A stretch of DNA of 64,000 nucleotides from Oscillospiraceae bacterium (GTDB lineage: Bacteria; Bacillota; Clostridia; Oscillospirales; Oscillospiraceae). The position numbers and the translations under genes were made by a program. The stretch is from the NCBI GenBank assembly GCA_910575265.1, contig CAJTEA010000007.1, forward strand, positions 1 through 64,000, in the 5' to 3' direction. The notes under the pieces were generated by a model. That model saw nothing but the letters and a program-made list of their open reading frames with translations, made no database searches and was not told the DNA's origin. Of the stretch, positions 35,749 to 43,959 are shown piece after piece. Position 1 is the stretch's first letter; each line of letters starts with the position of its first letter.

Positions 35749-36930
35749 TTGGGACGAATTATGGGAAAAGCGCTGTATCGGGATATTCTGCTGGGGGTTG
35801 GTCTGCTCTGGGCAACCTTCGCCCTGGTTCTGTGGCCCGAACAGGCTATGGGAGCCATGCGGGACGGAATCAAGCTGTGTGGAAATGTGATTCTGCCCTC
35901 TCTGTTTCCTTTCTTCGTGCTGTCCTCCCTGGTGGTGGAACTGGGGATGTCCCGGTATCTGGGTAAACTGTTGGAGCCGGTGATGGCTCCGCTGTTTCGG
36001 GTCAACGGGAACTGCGCCGCCGCCCTGGCTCTGGGCTTTGTAGGGGGCTACCCGGTGGGAGCGCAGACGGCCATCCAGATTTACGAAAACGGCCAGTGCT
36101 CCCGGACCGAGGCCGAGCGGATGCTGGCCTTCTGCAACAACAGCGGCCCCGCCTTTATCCTGGGCGTGGTGGGCGCCGGGGTTTTTGGCAGCGGAACAGC
36201 TGGACTGCTCCTCTATCTGACCCATCTGCTGGCCTCGCTGGTGGTGGGATTCCTGTTTCGGTTTTACAAGCCTGGGGAGGAGCCCCGGGCCGGTCACGGA
36301 AGGGGGCCTCAGTTCCAGGCCTCCAGCTTTTCCAGAGCCTTTACCAAATCGGTCACCGGAGCGCTGCGCTCCACCTTGAATATCTGCGCTTTTATTTTGT
36401 TTTTCACTGTATTTCTCCGAATCCTGGCCCACGCGGGAATCATGGCCAGGGCAGCCAGTCTGATGTCCACCCTGCTGGCCCCTCTTGGGATGGATCAAAC
36501 CTGGGCGGAGCGGCTGCTGACCGGACTGGTCGAGATGTCCTCCGGAGTCTCATCACTCACCGACGGAGCTATGTCCGGCCGGCTGTCCATGGCCGCCTTT
36601 ATGCTGGGCTGGGCGGGAATCTCGGTCCACTGCCAGGTTATGGCCTTCCTGGGAGACAGCGGCCTGTCCATCCGCACCTACGTAGTGGGTAAACTGCTCC
36701 ACGGCAGTATCTCCGCTGCTCTGGCCGCCCTGTTGTTCCGCTGGTTCCCGTGGAGCGGTCCGGCCTCCGTCTATCTGGCCGAGCAGACCGAGGCAATCGC
36801 CCAACTGGACTTTACCCAGGCCCTCACCATCTCCGCGGCCGTCTCCTGGGGCGTGTGGCTGGCGTTTTTAGCTTTAACTGTGTTTGTGGTACAAAAAAAC
36901 AGTGGAAACAGACAGCGAACTGTAGTATAA
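35749..36930 (+). CDS. YlbJ-like sporulation integral membrane protein (nucleoside-recognition/Gate domain)
   Basis: The 393-residue membrane protein contains two Gate-domain repeats: GNVILPSLFPFFVLSSLVVE near the N-terminus and LVEMSSGVSSLTDG in the second half. It also has GFVGGYPVGAQTA and FCNNSGPAFILG, as in YlbJ, SpoIIM-type and SpmA/B-related proteins. YlbJ in Bacillus is made in the mother cell and needed for spore cortex formation. A TTG start at 35749 is chosen because AGGGGG lies nine bases upstream. ATG at 35761 is less well placed. A 70-residue Cys-rich gene follows closely. Confidence 0.85.
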   Translation: MGRIMGKALYRDILLGVGLLWATFALVLWPEQAMGAMRDGIKLCGNVILPSLFPFFVLSSLVVELGMSRYLGKLLEPVMAPLFRVNGNCAAALALGFVGGYPVGAQTAIQIYENGQCSRTEAERMLAFCNNSGPAFILGVVGAGVFGSGTAGLLLYLTHLLASLVVGFLFRFYKPGEEPRAGHGRGPQFQASSFSRAFTKSVTGALRSTLNICAFILFFTVFLRILAHAGIMARAASLMSTLLAPLGMDQTWAERLLTGLVEMSSGVSSLTDGAMSGRLSMAAFMLGWAGISVHCQVMAFLGDSGLSIRTYVVGKLLHGSISAALAALLFRWFPWSGPASVYLAEQTEAIAQLDFTQALTISAAVSWGVWLAFLALTVFVVQKNSGNRQRTVV

Positions 36931-36968
36931 TTCCTTTCATCGAATTAAGAGAAAGGAGCTGAGCCGTC

Positions 36969-37181
36969 ATAAATCTGTTTCAAACGTCGATTGAGCCCCG
37001 CTGTGCTTACTGCGCGCGGGGACGGGAGCTGGACTCTGATCAGGTAGTCTGCCCCAAAAGGGGGGTCATGTCCGTCGGTTCCCACTGCGGGTCCTTTCGG
37101 TACGACCCCCTGAAGCGAGTACCTCCACGCCCCGCCAAGCTGTCTGTTTCCGGACTGTCGGACGAGGATTTCAAACTGTGA
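36969..37181 (+). CDS. Small CxxC zinc-ribbon-like protein with apparent ATA start (70 aa)
   Basis: A frame of 70 codons begins ATA-AAT-CTG at 36969, ten bases after AAAGGAG (36952-36958), and ends at TGA 37179-37181. It encodes NLFQTSIEPRCAYCARG, then VVCPKRG, GSHCGSFRYDPL and a tail SGLSDEDFKL. Four cysteines (C-x2-C and two later) suggest zinc binding. The frame is closed by TGA at 36960-36962, and no ATG, GTG or TTG precedes the cysteines. ATA, or CTG at 36975, must serve as start, or a base is wrong. It follows the YlbJ-like gene and precedes a terminator. Confidence 0.7.
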   Translation: MNLFQTSIEPRCAYCARGRELDSDQVVCPKRGVMSVGSHCGSFRYDPLKRVPPRPAKLSVSGLSDEDFKL

Positions 37182-37189
37182 TGTTTCGA

Positions 37190-37227
37190 AATGCCTGTAA
37201 GGTATTTCCCTTTACAGGCATTTTTTG
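37190..37227 (+). terminator. Rho-independent terminator after the Cys-rich small gene
   Basis: AATGCCTGTAA pairs with TTACAGGCATT across a nine- to ten-base loop, followed by TTTTG. It ends the YlbJ-like transcript. Confidence 0.85.
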
Positions 37228-37410
37228 TCTAATTCTGAAATTTTTCCGATTTTTCCACACACTTTGACCTTATCCCACGCCACTCGTCTCTTCCTATGCC
37301 GAAAGCGGTCGCTTCAAGCGGCTTTCTGCGATATCTTTCCCTTTCCCTGTGGACGTGAACACTATATAATGTGGTCGCAAGCTCAATTTACGGAAAGGGG
37401 ATACCACATC

Positions 37411-37677
37411 ATGGAAATGAAGATTGCCACCAGGTGTTGTGCCGACCAGGAGGGAAATCAGCGCTGTTTTCACTATTTTCTTGTCATTGACTGGGAAGAA
37501 ACACCCCATCTCTTCTGCGAAAACTATGGCGTCCGCATCAGTGAGGAACAGGGCGGCGAAGCTGCCGTCCCCGGTATCACAACCAGCGCCTCCCGCATTG
37601 ACGAATTGATGACCCTGCTGGTGGACAACTGTGTCGGGCCTGCCGGACTATCCGATGTAGTTGCCGACTGGCTGTAA
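37411..37677 (+). CDS. Small hypothetical protein, DUF6514-like (88 aa)
   Basis: The ATG at 37411 follows GGAAAGGGG at ten bases. The protein has a beta-rich first half (CFHYFLVIDWEE, then CENYGVRISEEQGG) and a helical end (ITTSASRIDELMTLLVDNC and GLSDVVADWL). The YGV...L..VV.D pattern fits the small DUF6514 family from memory. The family link is moderate and function unknown. A TATAAT lies about 45 bases upstream without a clear -35. It converges on the oadB pair. Confidence 0.6.
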   Translation: MEMKIATRCCADQEGNQRCFHYFLVIDWEETPHLFCENYGVRISEEQGGEAAVPGITTSASRIDELMTLLVDNCVGPAGLSDVVADWL

Positions 37678-37707
37678 GGCTAAATTACTTTACGTCTATA
37701 TAACCAC

Positions 37708-37830
37708 TTACTTTTTTCCATCCATCTTTTGTACCAAGACCACCAGCAGGGCAATCAGCCCCAGCACCACAAAAATACCCAGCATTCCCTGCCCCAGCAT
37801 TTCCAGGGCTCGCATCAAATTTTCACTCAT
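37708..37830 (-). CDS. OadG-like small membrane subunit (40 aa)
   Basis: The 40-residue peptide begins SENLMRALEMLGQG and has one hydrophobic helix (MLGIFVVLGLIALLVVLV) followed by a basic QKMDGKK end. This is the layout of the gamma subunit of Na+-translocating decarboxylases, which anchors the complex, but without the usual long zinc-binding tail. AGGAGG precedes its ATG. It starts 18 bases after the oadB stop, so the pair is surely cotranscribed. Confidence 0.75.
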   Translation of the reverse strand: MSENLMRALEMLGQGMLGIFVVLGLIALLVVLVQKMDGKK

Positions 37831-37848
37831 CACATGTCCCTCCTGATC

Positions 37849-38994
37849 TCAGCCCAGATTGGCGAAGTATTGCAGTACAACGCCGCCCGCTACCACCGAG
37901 GCGATCTGTCCGGACACGTTGGCGGCGATGGCGTGCATCAGCAGATGGTTTTGGGAATCGGCCTCCTGGCCCAGCTTTTCAATCACCCGTGAGGACATGG
38001 GAAAGGCGGAGATCCCCGCCGCACCCACCATAGGATTGATCCGGTTCTTGGGAGCAATGAGGTTCAGCACCTTGACAAACAGCACTCCCACCACAGAATC
38101 CAGAATAAAAGCCACAAGGCCCAGCCCCATAATGAGAAGGGTCTGCCATTGGACAAACCGGTCCGCTCTCATGGAAAAAGAAATTGTAATGCCCAACAGC
38201 AGCGTAATCAGGTTAGCCAGGTCGTTCTGAGCGGTGTGAGACAGGGTGGACAACACACCGCACTCCCGGATCAGGTTGCCGAACATCAAAAAGCCTACCA
38301 GTGCCACCGAGGCGGGGGCCACCAGCCCAGCGATGACTGTCACCACAATTGGGAATAAAATTCGCATTCTGCGTGTTACCCCCTGAGGCTTATAGGGCAT
38401 GCGCGTGGCCCGATCCTTCCGGGTTGTAACCAGCTTGATGGCAAAGGGCTGAATGATGGGCACCAAAGCCATATAGGAGTAGGCGGCCACGGCGATGGCG
38501 CCCACATAGTTAGACTTCAGGGTTTGAGATACCAGCAAAGACGTGGGACCGTCGGCAGCGCCGATGATACCGATGGAGGCGGCGTCTTTCAGGTCAAAGC
38601 CGAGCAGTACCGCAATAATAATAGTCAGAAAAATACCCGCTTGGGCCGCCGCGCCGCAGAGGAACAGCTTTGGATTGGCCAACAAAGGGCCAAAATCAAT
38701 CATAGCTCCAATACCAATAAAAAGCAGGAGGGGCATGGCCTCGCTGGCCTCAATTCCTACCTCAAAGAGCCATTGGATGATGCCCTGCGTCTCCCCCACA
38801 CCCTCACTGAACTGGTTGACTACGCCGGACAGAGGCAGATTCACCAGAATCGCCCCAAAGCCCATGGGCATGAGCAGAGCGGGCTCAAAGCCCTTTTCGA
38901 TGGCCAGATAGATCAGCAGTCCGCCAATCACGTACATGACAAGCTGCCGCCAGGTGATGGACATGACTCCCTGCCAGAGAAAAGAAAAATCCAT
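37849..38994 (-). CDS. Na+-translocating decarboxylase beta subunit (OadB/GcdB/MmdB)
   Basis: The beta subunit is the membrane part that decarboxylates carboxybiotin and pumps Na+ outward. The 381-residue protein has about nine membrane segments and the conserved regions GAADGPTSLLVSQTL (the region with the essential Asp) and NPMVGAAGISAFPMSSR. The substrate partner (oxaloacetate, glutaconyl-CoA or methylmalonyl-CoA) depends on an alpha subunit that is not in this window. A dedicated promoter and a structured leader lie upstream. Only a tiny gamma-like gene follows. Confidence 0.93.
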   Translation of the reverse strand: MDFSFLWQGVMSITWRQLVMYVIGGLLIYLAIEKGFEPALLMPMGFGAILVNLPLSGVVNQFSEGVGETQGIIQWLFEVGIEASEAMPLLLFIGIGAMIDFGPLLANPKLFLCGAAAQAGIFLTIIIAVLLGFDLKDAASIGIIGAADGPTSLLVSQTLKSNYVGAIAVAAYSYMALVPIIQPFAIKLVTTRKDRATRMPYKPQGVTRRMRILFPIVVTVIAGLVAPASVALVGFLMFGNLIRECGVLSTLSHTAQNDLANLITLLLGITISFSMRADRFVQWQTLLIMGLGLVAFILDSVVGVLFVKVLNLIAPKNRINPMVGAAGISAFPMSSRVIEKLGQEADSQNHLLMHAIAANVSGQIASVVAGGVVLQYFANLG

Positions 38995-39044
38995 ATTCTC
39001 GCACTCCCTTTTTCTTTATCCTGTCCCAATTTGAGTAATCTATT

Positions 39045-39083
39045 AAAAAAGACCTGCGTCCCGACAAATCGGAACACAGGTCT
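39045..39083 (-). terminator. Leader terminator upstream of oadB
   Basis: On the minus strand AGACCTGTGTTCC pairs with GGGACGCAGGTCT across an eight-base loop and is followed by a run of six T. It stands between the oadB promoter and coding region, so it acts as an attenuator rather than a simple end signal. Its 5' arm overlaps the 3' side of the riboswitch-like element. Confidence 0.85.
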
Positions 39084-39182
39084 GGTCATTTCAGGCACAG
39101 CCAGAGCGGCCTCGGGGACCGCACATGCTTGTTGACTGGTGCCGCGCGCTTTTTAAACGTGCCGACTACTCCCCTTTGTTGC
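39084..39182 (-). promoter_or_regulatory. Riboswitch-like leader of oadB (yybP-ykoY/Mn2+ type candidate)
   Basis: Transcribed from the oadB promoter, this leader has AAAGGGGAGTAG (39177-39166) near its 5' end, GTCAACA further on and CCAGACC at its 3' end, then the terminator. GGGGAGTAG and GTCAACA are, as I recall, hallmarks of the Mn2+-sensing yybP-ykoY class. GC-rich arms in between (GCGCGCGGCACC, GCGGTCCCC) can form the stems. I could not fold it by computation, so the class is inferred from motifs, and the target would be unusual. Confidence 0.6.
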
Positions 39183-39189
39183 GGAAATG

Positions 39190-39218
39190 ATGCTACCACA
39201 ATTTTCCGCCCTTGTCAA
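39190..39218 (-). promoter_or_regulatory. Sigma-A-type promoter of the oadB leader
   Basis: A consensus TTGACA (39218-39213), a 17-base spacer and TAGCAT (39195-39190) lie on the minus strand just after the gltX stop. Transcription would begin about 10 bases before the riboswitch-like element. Confidence 0.75.
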
Positions 39219-39234
39219 GAAAAACCCAAAATCT

Positions 39235-40719
39235 TTACAGCTTTTTTAGTCCCAGCCTGAGCCGGCGAAGGGTCTCATCCTTCCCCAGGACGCGGCAGAT
39301 TTCCACCGCGCCTCCAGGCGTGACAGACTGACCGGCAGCCGCGACGCGCACCGGCCACATAAGGGTAGCGTTCTTGACCTCCAGCTGTTCCGCCAGAGCG
39401 ACCAGTCCGCTGTGGATGGCATCCTGGGTCCAGTATGACAGCCCCTCCAGCATGGGGATGGCCGCCTCCAGCATGGCCTTGGACACCTCCGGATTAGTCT
39501 TGGACTTCTTGTTGGTGAACAGGTCCGCGCTGTACTCGGGCAAAGTGTCGAAGAAGGCCACCTTTTCCGGGATATCGGTGAGCCTTTCGCACCGGGCCTG
39601 GAGCAGGGCAGCAATCTCCTCTTCCGACAGGCGCTTATCCTTTACAGCTTGCCGGATGTAAGGCTTTGCCACCTCCGCAAAGGCCTCCGGGGTCATGGCC
39701 CGAAGGTACAGCGCATTAAAGTGGGTCAGCTTCTCAATGTCAAAGATGGCGGGAGACTTGGACATGCCCTCCAGGTCGAAGGCACGGGCCAGCTCGTCTA
39801 AAGAAAAGACCTCCTGCTCGGCGATATCGCCCCGGGGGGACCAGCCCAACAGGGCCACATAGTTCAATATAGCGTCGGTGAGGAAGCCCTGTTCCTTCAA
39901 ATCTTCGTAGGATGGGTCGCCATGTCGCTTGGACATCTTGTTTTGCGCGTCCCGCATGACAGGGGAACAGTGGACGTAAGTGGGCACCTCCCAGCCAAAA
40001 CCCTCATAGAGCAAGTTATACTTGGGCGCTGAGGACAGATACTCACTGCCCCGGACCACGTGGGTGATCCCCATCAGATGATCGTCGATGACGTTGGCGA
40101 AGTTGTAGGTGGGCATCCCGTCCTGTTTGATCAGGACCTGGTCGTCCAGGGTTTTGTTTTCCACGGTAATATCGCCGAAGATGGCATCGTGGAAGGTGGT
40201 ACTCCCCTCCTCCGGGACGCGCTGGCGGATGACGTAGGGCTCGCCGGCGTCTACCCGGGCCTGGGCCTCCTCCAGAGACAGGGCGCGGCAGGGGTCCACT
40301 CCTCGCTCAAAGTCCCCAGAATCCTCTCCGCTCTCCGCTTTTTCACAGAAGCAGTAGTAGGCGCGGCCCTTCTCCACCAGCAGACGGGCATACCTTCCAT
40401 AGGTATCCCGCCGCTCCGACTGGATGTAGGGGGCCACAGGGCCGCCCACATCCGGACCCTCATCGTGATCCAGATGGCACTCGGCCAGGGTTTTATAAAT
40501 GACATCGGTGGCGCCCTCCACCAGGCGGCCCTGGTCGGTGTCCTCAATGCGCAGGATGAAGGTTCCCCCCGCGTTTCGGGCAATCAGCCAGGTGTACAGC
40601 GCCGTACGCAGGTTACCCACATGCATATACCCCGTGGGCGAGGGTGCGAACCGGGTTCGTACCTTTCCCCTGGGAATTTTGGCCTCCATCTCCTCAAAAT
40701 ACTTCCTATCAAGCGCCAT
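39235..40719 (-). CDS. gltX: Glutamyl-tRNA synthetase
   Basis: GltX charges tRNA-Glu. The 494-residue class I enzyme starts ALDRKYFEEMEAKIPRGKV and has the HIGH-type motif in APSPTGYMHVGNLRTALY and the KMSKR loop in DAQNKMSKRHGDPSYE. The start ATG at 40719 follows GGAGGAGAG. An earlier in-frame start is disfavoured because it would precede the promoter's -10. I see no T-box upstream. Whether it also charges tRNA-Gln cannot be judged here. Confidence 0.95.
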   Translation of the reverse strand: MALDRKYFEEMEAKIPRGKVRTRFAPSPTGYMHVGNLRTALYTWLIARNAGGTFILRIEDTDQGRLVEGATDVIYKTLAECHLDHDEGPDVGGPVAPYIQSERRDTYGRYARLLVEKGRAYYCFCEKAESGEDSGDFERGVDPCRALSLEEAQARVDAGEPYVIRQRVPEEGSTTFHDAIFGDITVENKTLDDQVLIKQDGMPTYNFANVIDDHLMGITHVVRGSEYLSSAPKYNLLYEGFGWEVPTYVHCSPVMRDAQNKMSKRHGDPSYEDLKEQGFLTDAILNYVALLGWSPRGDIAEQEVFSLDELARAFDLEGMSKSPAIFDIEKLTHFNALYLRAMTPEAFAEVAKPYIRQAVKDKRLSEEEIAALLQARCERLTDIPEKVAFFDTLPEYSADLFTNKKSKTNPEVSKAMLEAAIPMLEGLSYWTQDAIHSGLVALAEQLEVKNATLMWPVRVAAAGQSVTPGGAVEICRVLGKDETLRRLRLGLKKL

Positions 40720-40750
40720 GCTTTCTCTCCTCCAGTACAACGTTTTCCTT

Positions 40751-40779
40751 ATTATAGTGAATCTTTTCCAATTTGGCAA
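40751..40779 (-). promoter_or_regulatory. Sigma-A-type promoter of gltX
   Basis: On the minus strand TTGCCA (40779-40774), a 17-base spacer and a perfect TATAAT (40756-40751) lie 32 bases upstream of the gltX ATG. Confidence 0.7.
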
Positions 40780-40872
40780 GCGTTTTCAAATTTTAATCTT
40801 CTGTTCATTGCTTTTTCCGTAAAAAGCGTATAAACTAAGAGGCACTATTTTCCTGAAAGCGAGGAGACTTGA

Positions 40873-42603
40873 TTGAAAAAAGAAAAAATCAGAAAGCCGA
40901 TGGGCCGCGCCGGCAGTCTGCTGGCCAGCCTAGTCATCACGGCAATAGTGGGCTTTGCCTATTTCTATGTATCCCTACCCGCTATTAACCCACAATCCGG
41001 CGATTTTTACAGCTTCCTTCTTCTGCTGTGCGTGGTGTACACCATCAGCGTCTTTCTCCTGTCCACCGATCCGCTGAAAGGGACCACCGTCCTGCGCACG
41101 CCCAAGGAGAAGGTCAAGGACTGGTTTCAGTTTGTCAAACGGTCCTGTCTGCCTGTGCTGATTCTCTTCGCAGCTGTCGTTCTGGTCGCTGTGGTGGGGC
41201 AGATTATTTCCATGCCTGTTTTCCGGGCCTCCGCCTATCGGGAACTGCTCACCGTCCAAACCGGTGACTTCGCTACCGATATCGCAGAAATTTCCTTCAA
41301 GGAGATCCCCACTCTGGATCGGAATTCCGCCGAGTATCTGGGCGATCGGCAGATGGGCACCCTCAGCGACATGGTCAGCCAGTTTGAGTACTCCAACGAC
41401 TCCACCCAGATCAACTACCAGGGCCGGCCCGTCCGGGTGGCCCCCATCGCCTACGCCGATCTGATCAAGTGGTTTACCAACCGGGGGAACGGTCTGCCCG
41501 CCTATGTGGTGGTGGACATGGTGACCCAGGAGGCCACTGTTACCCGGTTGGCTGAGGGGATGAAGTACTCCTTCTCCGAGCCGCTGAACCGGAACATCAT
41601 GCGCCACCTGCGCTTCCAGTACCCCACGATGATGTTCGCCACCCCAGAGTTTGAGATCGACGAGCAGGGCCATCCCTGGTGGATCGCGCCCCGGGTGGTC
41701 AAAACCATTGGCCTCTTTGGCGGAATCGACATCCAGGGAGCGGTGCTGGTGGACGCCGTCACCGGCGAGAGTCAGTACTACGAGGAGGTTCCCACTTGGG
41801 TGGACACCCTCTACGTTCCCGAGCTCATCATGCAGCAGTACGACTACTACGGCACTCTGGTCCACGGCTTTATCAACTCCGTCCTGGGCCAGCGGGACGT
41901 AACCCAGACCACCAGCGGCTACAACTACATCGCCATGAACGACGATGTGTATATGTACACCGGTGTTACCTCCGCCAACGCCGACCAGTCTAACCTGGGC
42001 TTCCTGCTCACTAACCAGCGCACCAAGGAGACCCACTTCTACACCGCCCCCGGCGCCACCGAAGAGGCCGCGAAGCTCTCCGCTCAGGGTGTGGTTCAAG
42101 ACCTGGGATATGTGGCCACCTTCCCCATCCTGCTGAATATCGCCGGGGAGCCCACCTACTTCATCCCTCTGAAGGACGCCACCAACCTGGTAAAGACCTA
42201 CGCTATGGTCAATGTGGCCCAGTACCAGATCGTAGCCACCGGGACCACCGTCCCCGCCTGCGAGCAGAGCTATATCCAGATGCTTTCCGACAAGGGGGTT
42301 ACTCAGGTGGAGCAGCTGCCCCAGACCGAGGCTAAGGGCACTGTCGCCGAAATCCGGACCGCAGTCATCGAAGGCAATTCCTTCTACTTCATCCGTCTTC
42401 AGGGCGAGAAGGACTTCTACTCCCTCTCCGCCGCCCAGAACCGGGAGGTGGTCACCCTGAACGTGGGGGATACCGTCACCATCCAGTATGCCCAGCCCCT
42501 TCCGCCCAATCCCTACTTGGACTCTGTGCCCCCGCTCTCTATTTACGACGGATATGTTCTGCATATCAACAGCCGGGCGCCGGCCGCATCTCCCGCCTCT
42601 TGA
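40873..42603 (+). CDS. Large membrane-anchored hypothetical protein (576 aa)
   Basis: I do not recognise this family. Residues 14-36, 44-63 and about 92-113 are hydrophobic and likely span the membrane. The remaining 450 residues are soluble and beta-rich, probably outside, with repeated aromatic-rich strands (WWIAPRVVKTIGLFGGID, then YYEEVPTWVDTLY and FYFIRLQGEKDFYSLS). A TTG start at 40873 is supported by GAGGAG seven bases upstream. It stands alone between divergent gltX and a terminator shared with a convergent GIY-YIG gene. Codon bias towards G/C endings is strong. Confidence 0.8.
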   Translation: MKKEKIRKPMGRAGSLLASLVITAIVGFAYFYVSLPAINPQSGDFYSFLLLLCVVYTISVFLLSTDPLKGTTVLRTPKEKVKDWFQFVKRSCLPVLILFAAVVLVAVVGQIISMPVFRASAYRELLTVQTGDFATDIAEISFKEIPTLDRNSAEYLGDRQMGTLSDMVSQFEYSNDSTQINYQGRPVRVAPIAYADLIKWFTNRGNGLPAYVVVDMVTQEATVTRLAEGMKYSFSEPLNRNIMRHLRFQYPTMMFATPEFEIDEQGHPWWIAPRVVKTIGLFGGIDIQGAVLVDAVTGESQYYEEVPTWVDTLYVPELIMQQYDYYGTLVHGFINSVLGQRDVTQTTSGYNYIAMNDDVYMYTGVTSANADQSNLGFLLTNQRTKETHFYTAPGATEEAAKLSAQGVVQDLGYVATFPILLNIAGEPTYFIPLKDATNLVKTYAMVNVAQYQIVATGTTVPACEQSYIQMLSDKGVTQVEQLPQTEAKGTVAEIRTAVIEGNSFYFIRLQGEKDFYSLSAAQNREVVTLNVGDTVTIQYAQPLPPNPYLDSVPPLSIYDGYVLHINSRAPAASPAS

Positions 42604-42606
42604 CAC

Positions 42607-42643
42607 AAAAGGGCCGTCCGGTAAACCGGACGGTCCTTTTTTA
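42607..42643. terminator. Bidirectional terminator between convergent genes
   Basis: The stem GGCCGTCCGGT / ACCGGACGGTCC with an AAA loop is flanked by A- and T-runs. It can serve both the membrane protein gene and the GIY-YIG gene. Confidence 0.88.
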
Positions 42644-42889
42644 TAGGCCCGATTTAATCAACCGTTCTTTTTCCTGCCGAGTCAGCCGTTTGATCTGATA
42701 CTCTCGGCGCAGAGCAGTGGATTTATCAGGGACCTCTTCGGCATAGACCAGCTCCAGCGGACCGCGGCCCCGGGTGTACTTCGCCCCCTTCCCCGCCCGG
42801 TGGGCGGCCAGACGGCGGGGTATGTTGTCAGTGATCCCGGTATACAGGGTTCCGTCGCCGCAGCGGAGAACATAAACATACCAGCTCAC
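42641..42889 (-). CDS. GIY-YIG nuclease superfamily protein (YhbQ/UPF0213-like)
   Basis: The 82-residue protein is a single GIY-YIG domain: WYVYVLRCGDGTLYTGIT at the N-terminus (YVY and YTG motifs), RRLAAHRAGKGAKYTRGR with the conserved Arg and His, and a Glu in LELVYAEE. Stand-alone members of this size are putative structure-specific nucleases of unclear role. Length is typical. The gene lies between a terminator and a long stretch of decayed sequence. Confidence 0.9.
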   Translation of the reverse strand: MSWYVYVLRCGDGTLYTGITDNIPRRLAAHRAGKGAKYTRGRGPLELVYAEEVPDKSTALRREYQIKRLTRQEKERLIKSGL

Positions 42890-43025
42890 AAGGCCGCACC
42901 TCCGGTTCGTTTTCGCTCCATTTTATCATAGCAAATTTGCCTGCGCCCCTGTGCGCTGGCTGTGGAATCCAGAGCTTGGCATTTTCATCCAAATTGCTGA
43001 GGAACACCTTTCTGGTGTTGTTCTC

Positions 43026-43220
43026 CTAAATGGCGGCGTTGACAACGCCGCTGGTGTCCCGATAGATCAGGATACGGTTGATCTCCACCGTGGTCAATTT
43101 GTAGCCAGGGCAGGGCAGGTACAGCCCTGGTAAAGGTAACCGTACCCGACTGTGAAACTGCTTTCGCGGCAGGAGCAGCGCCACAATCAGCACAGAAGAA
43201 GTGATCAGAATCTCAGTCAT
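43026..43220 (-). pseudogene. Remnant with M56/BlaR1-like N-terminus
   Basis: An ATG at 43220 behind AGAGGAGG starts TEILITSSVLIVALLLPRK, similar to the first membrane segment of M56/BlaR1-type sensor proteases. After about 30 residues the similarity stops and the frame runs into unrelated sequence (KLTTVEINRILIYRD) and a stop. A full M56 gene would be several hundred residues, so this is a truncated remnant. The family assignment rests on the first 20 residues only. Confidence 0.4.
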
Positions 43221-43440
43221 GATTGCCCTCCTCTTTCGCCCGTTCCAAAATCGCCGTCAACTTGTCCGGGTCCGCCTGGGTCATCGGCCTGCTGTCCGCG
43301 GGCCGGAAAACCGGACGGTTGGCGGCAGGGGGATATTCCCGCAATTTTTCAGCGCCGGGAGCCTGGCATAACCGAGGCGCAGGCCGTCCGCGCTCTGGCG
43401 AAGGTCATATCATAGTACTGATTTTTCCAGCGGATTGGGC
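43213..43440 (-). pseudogene. C-terminal remnant of an unknown gene
   Basis: Reading back from TGA at 43213-43215, one frame gives GAEKLREYPPAANRPVFRP and TQADPDKLTAILERAKEE. Further upstream, sense continues only in another frame (YYDMTFARARTACASVM), which implies a frameshift. The stop overlaps the ATG of the M56-like remnant, a normal operon arrangement. I do not recognise the protein. Confidence 0.35.
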
Positions 43441-43535
43441 CAGGCACGGACAGCTCCCGGCAGAGTTCCAGCTGCTCCAACTCCGGCAAAAATAGGAGAG
43501 TTATACCGGCTGGGGACAGCGTCAGCGGGATTTGA

Positions 43536-43959
43536 CGGCGGTTCCGGGAACTGGCGGTTCTTGTCTGTGCGCTGGCACTGGGCCTGGGCTGCAGCCTCTG
43601 GCAGTCGGATACTTATCTGCCTTCCACCGACGGCAACCTCTACTCCATGCTGGCCCTGGAGGACTTCCTGCTTATGGTGCTCTCCCACGGAAACCACAAC
43701 AGCCTAGTCCGCGTCGACCACACCGGAGCACTGCTCAATTACATGGATACTTCCCAGGGACAGGCCTTTCAGGATCTGGAATCGGACAGAGAAACGGTCT
43801 ACGCGATCCTGTCCTATGAAAAGCGGCCAGATGCGCCTGGAGGGCAGGCCCCGAACCGAACTTTACAAGGTGGGGCGGGTATTCAACCAGCTCTCAATAC
43901 AAACCAGGGTACATCTTAACGAATTGCGGACCATCAATGACTCCTACATATACGTCTAG
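43536..43959 (+). pseudogene. Fragment of a membrane-anchored beta-propeller-like protein
   Basis: An open frame without start begins right after TGA at 43533. It encodes a hydrophobic anchor (ELAVLVCALALGLGCSLW) followed by DGNLYSMLALEDFLLMVLSH and SLVRVDHTGALLNYMD, like the start of a repeat-containing extracytoplasmic protein. Near 43825 the sense moves to another frame (QMRLEGRPRTELYKVGRVF) and soon stops at 43957-43959. Lack of a start, a frameshift and early termination indicate decay. No family is recognised. Confidence 0.45.

Noticed and set aside
40720-40872. T-box or riboswitch between gltX and the divergent membrane gene
   Set aside because: Only a promoter fits in the short leader, with no structured element seen.
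40975-42606. 543-codon minus-strand open frame opposite the large membrane protein
   Set aside because: Shadow of a strongly codon-biased gene. It would overlap the gene almost completely and lacks a start signal.
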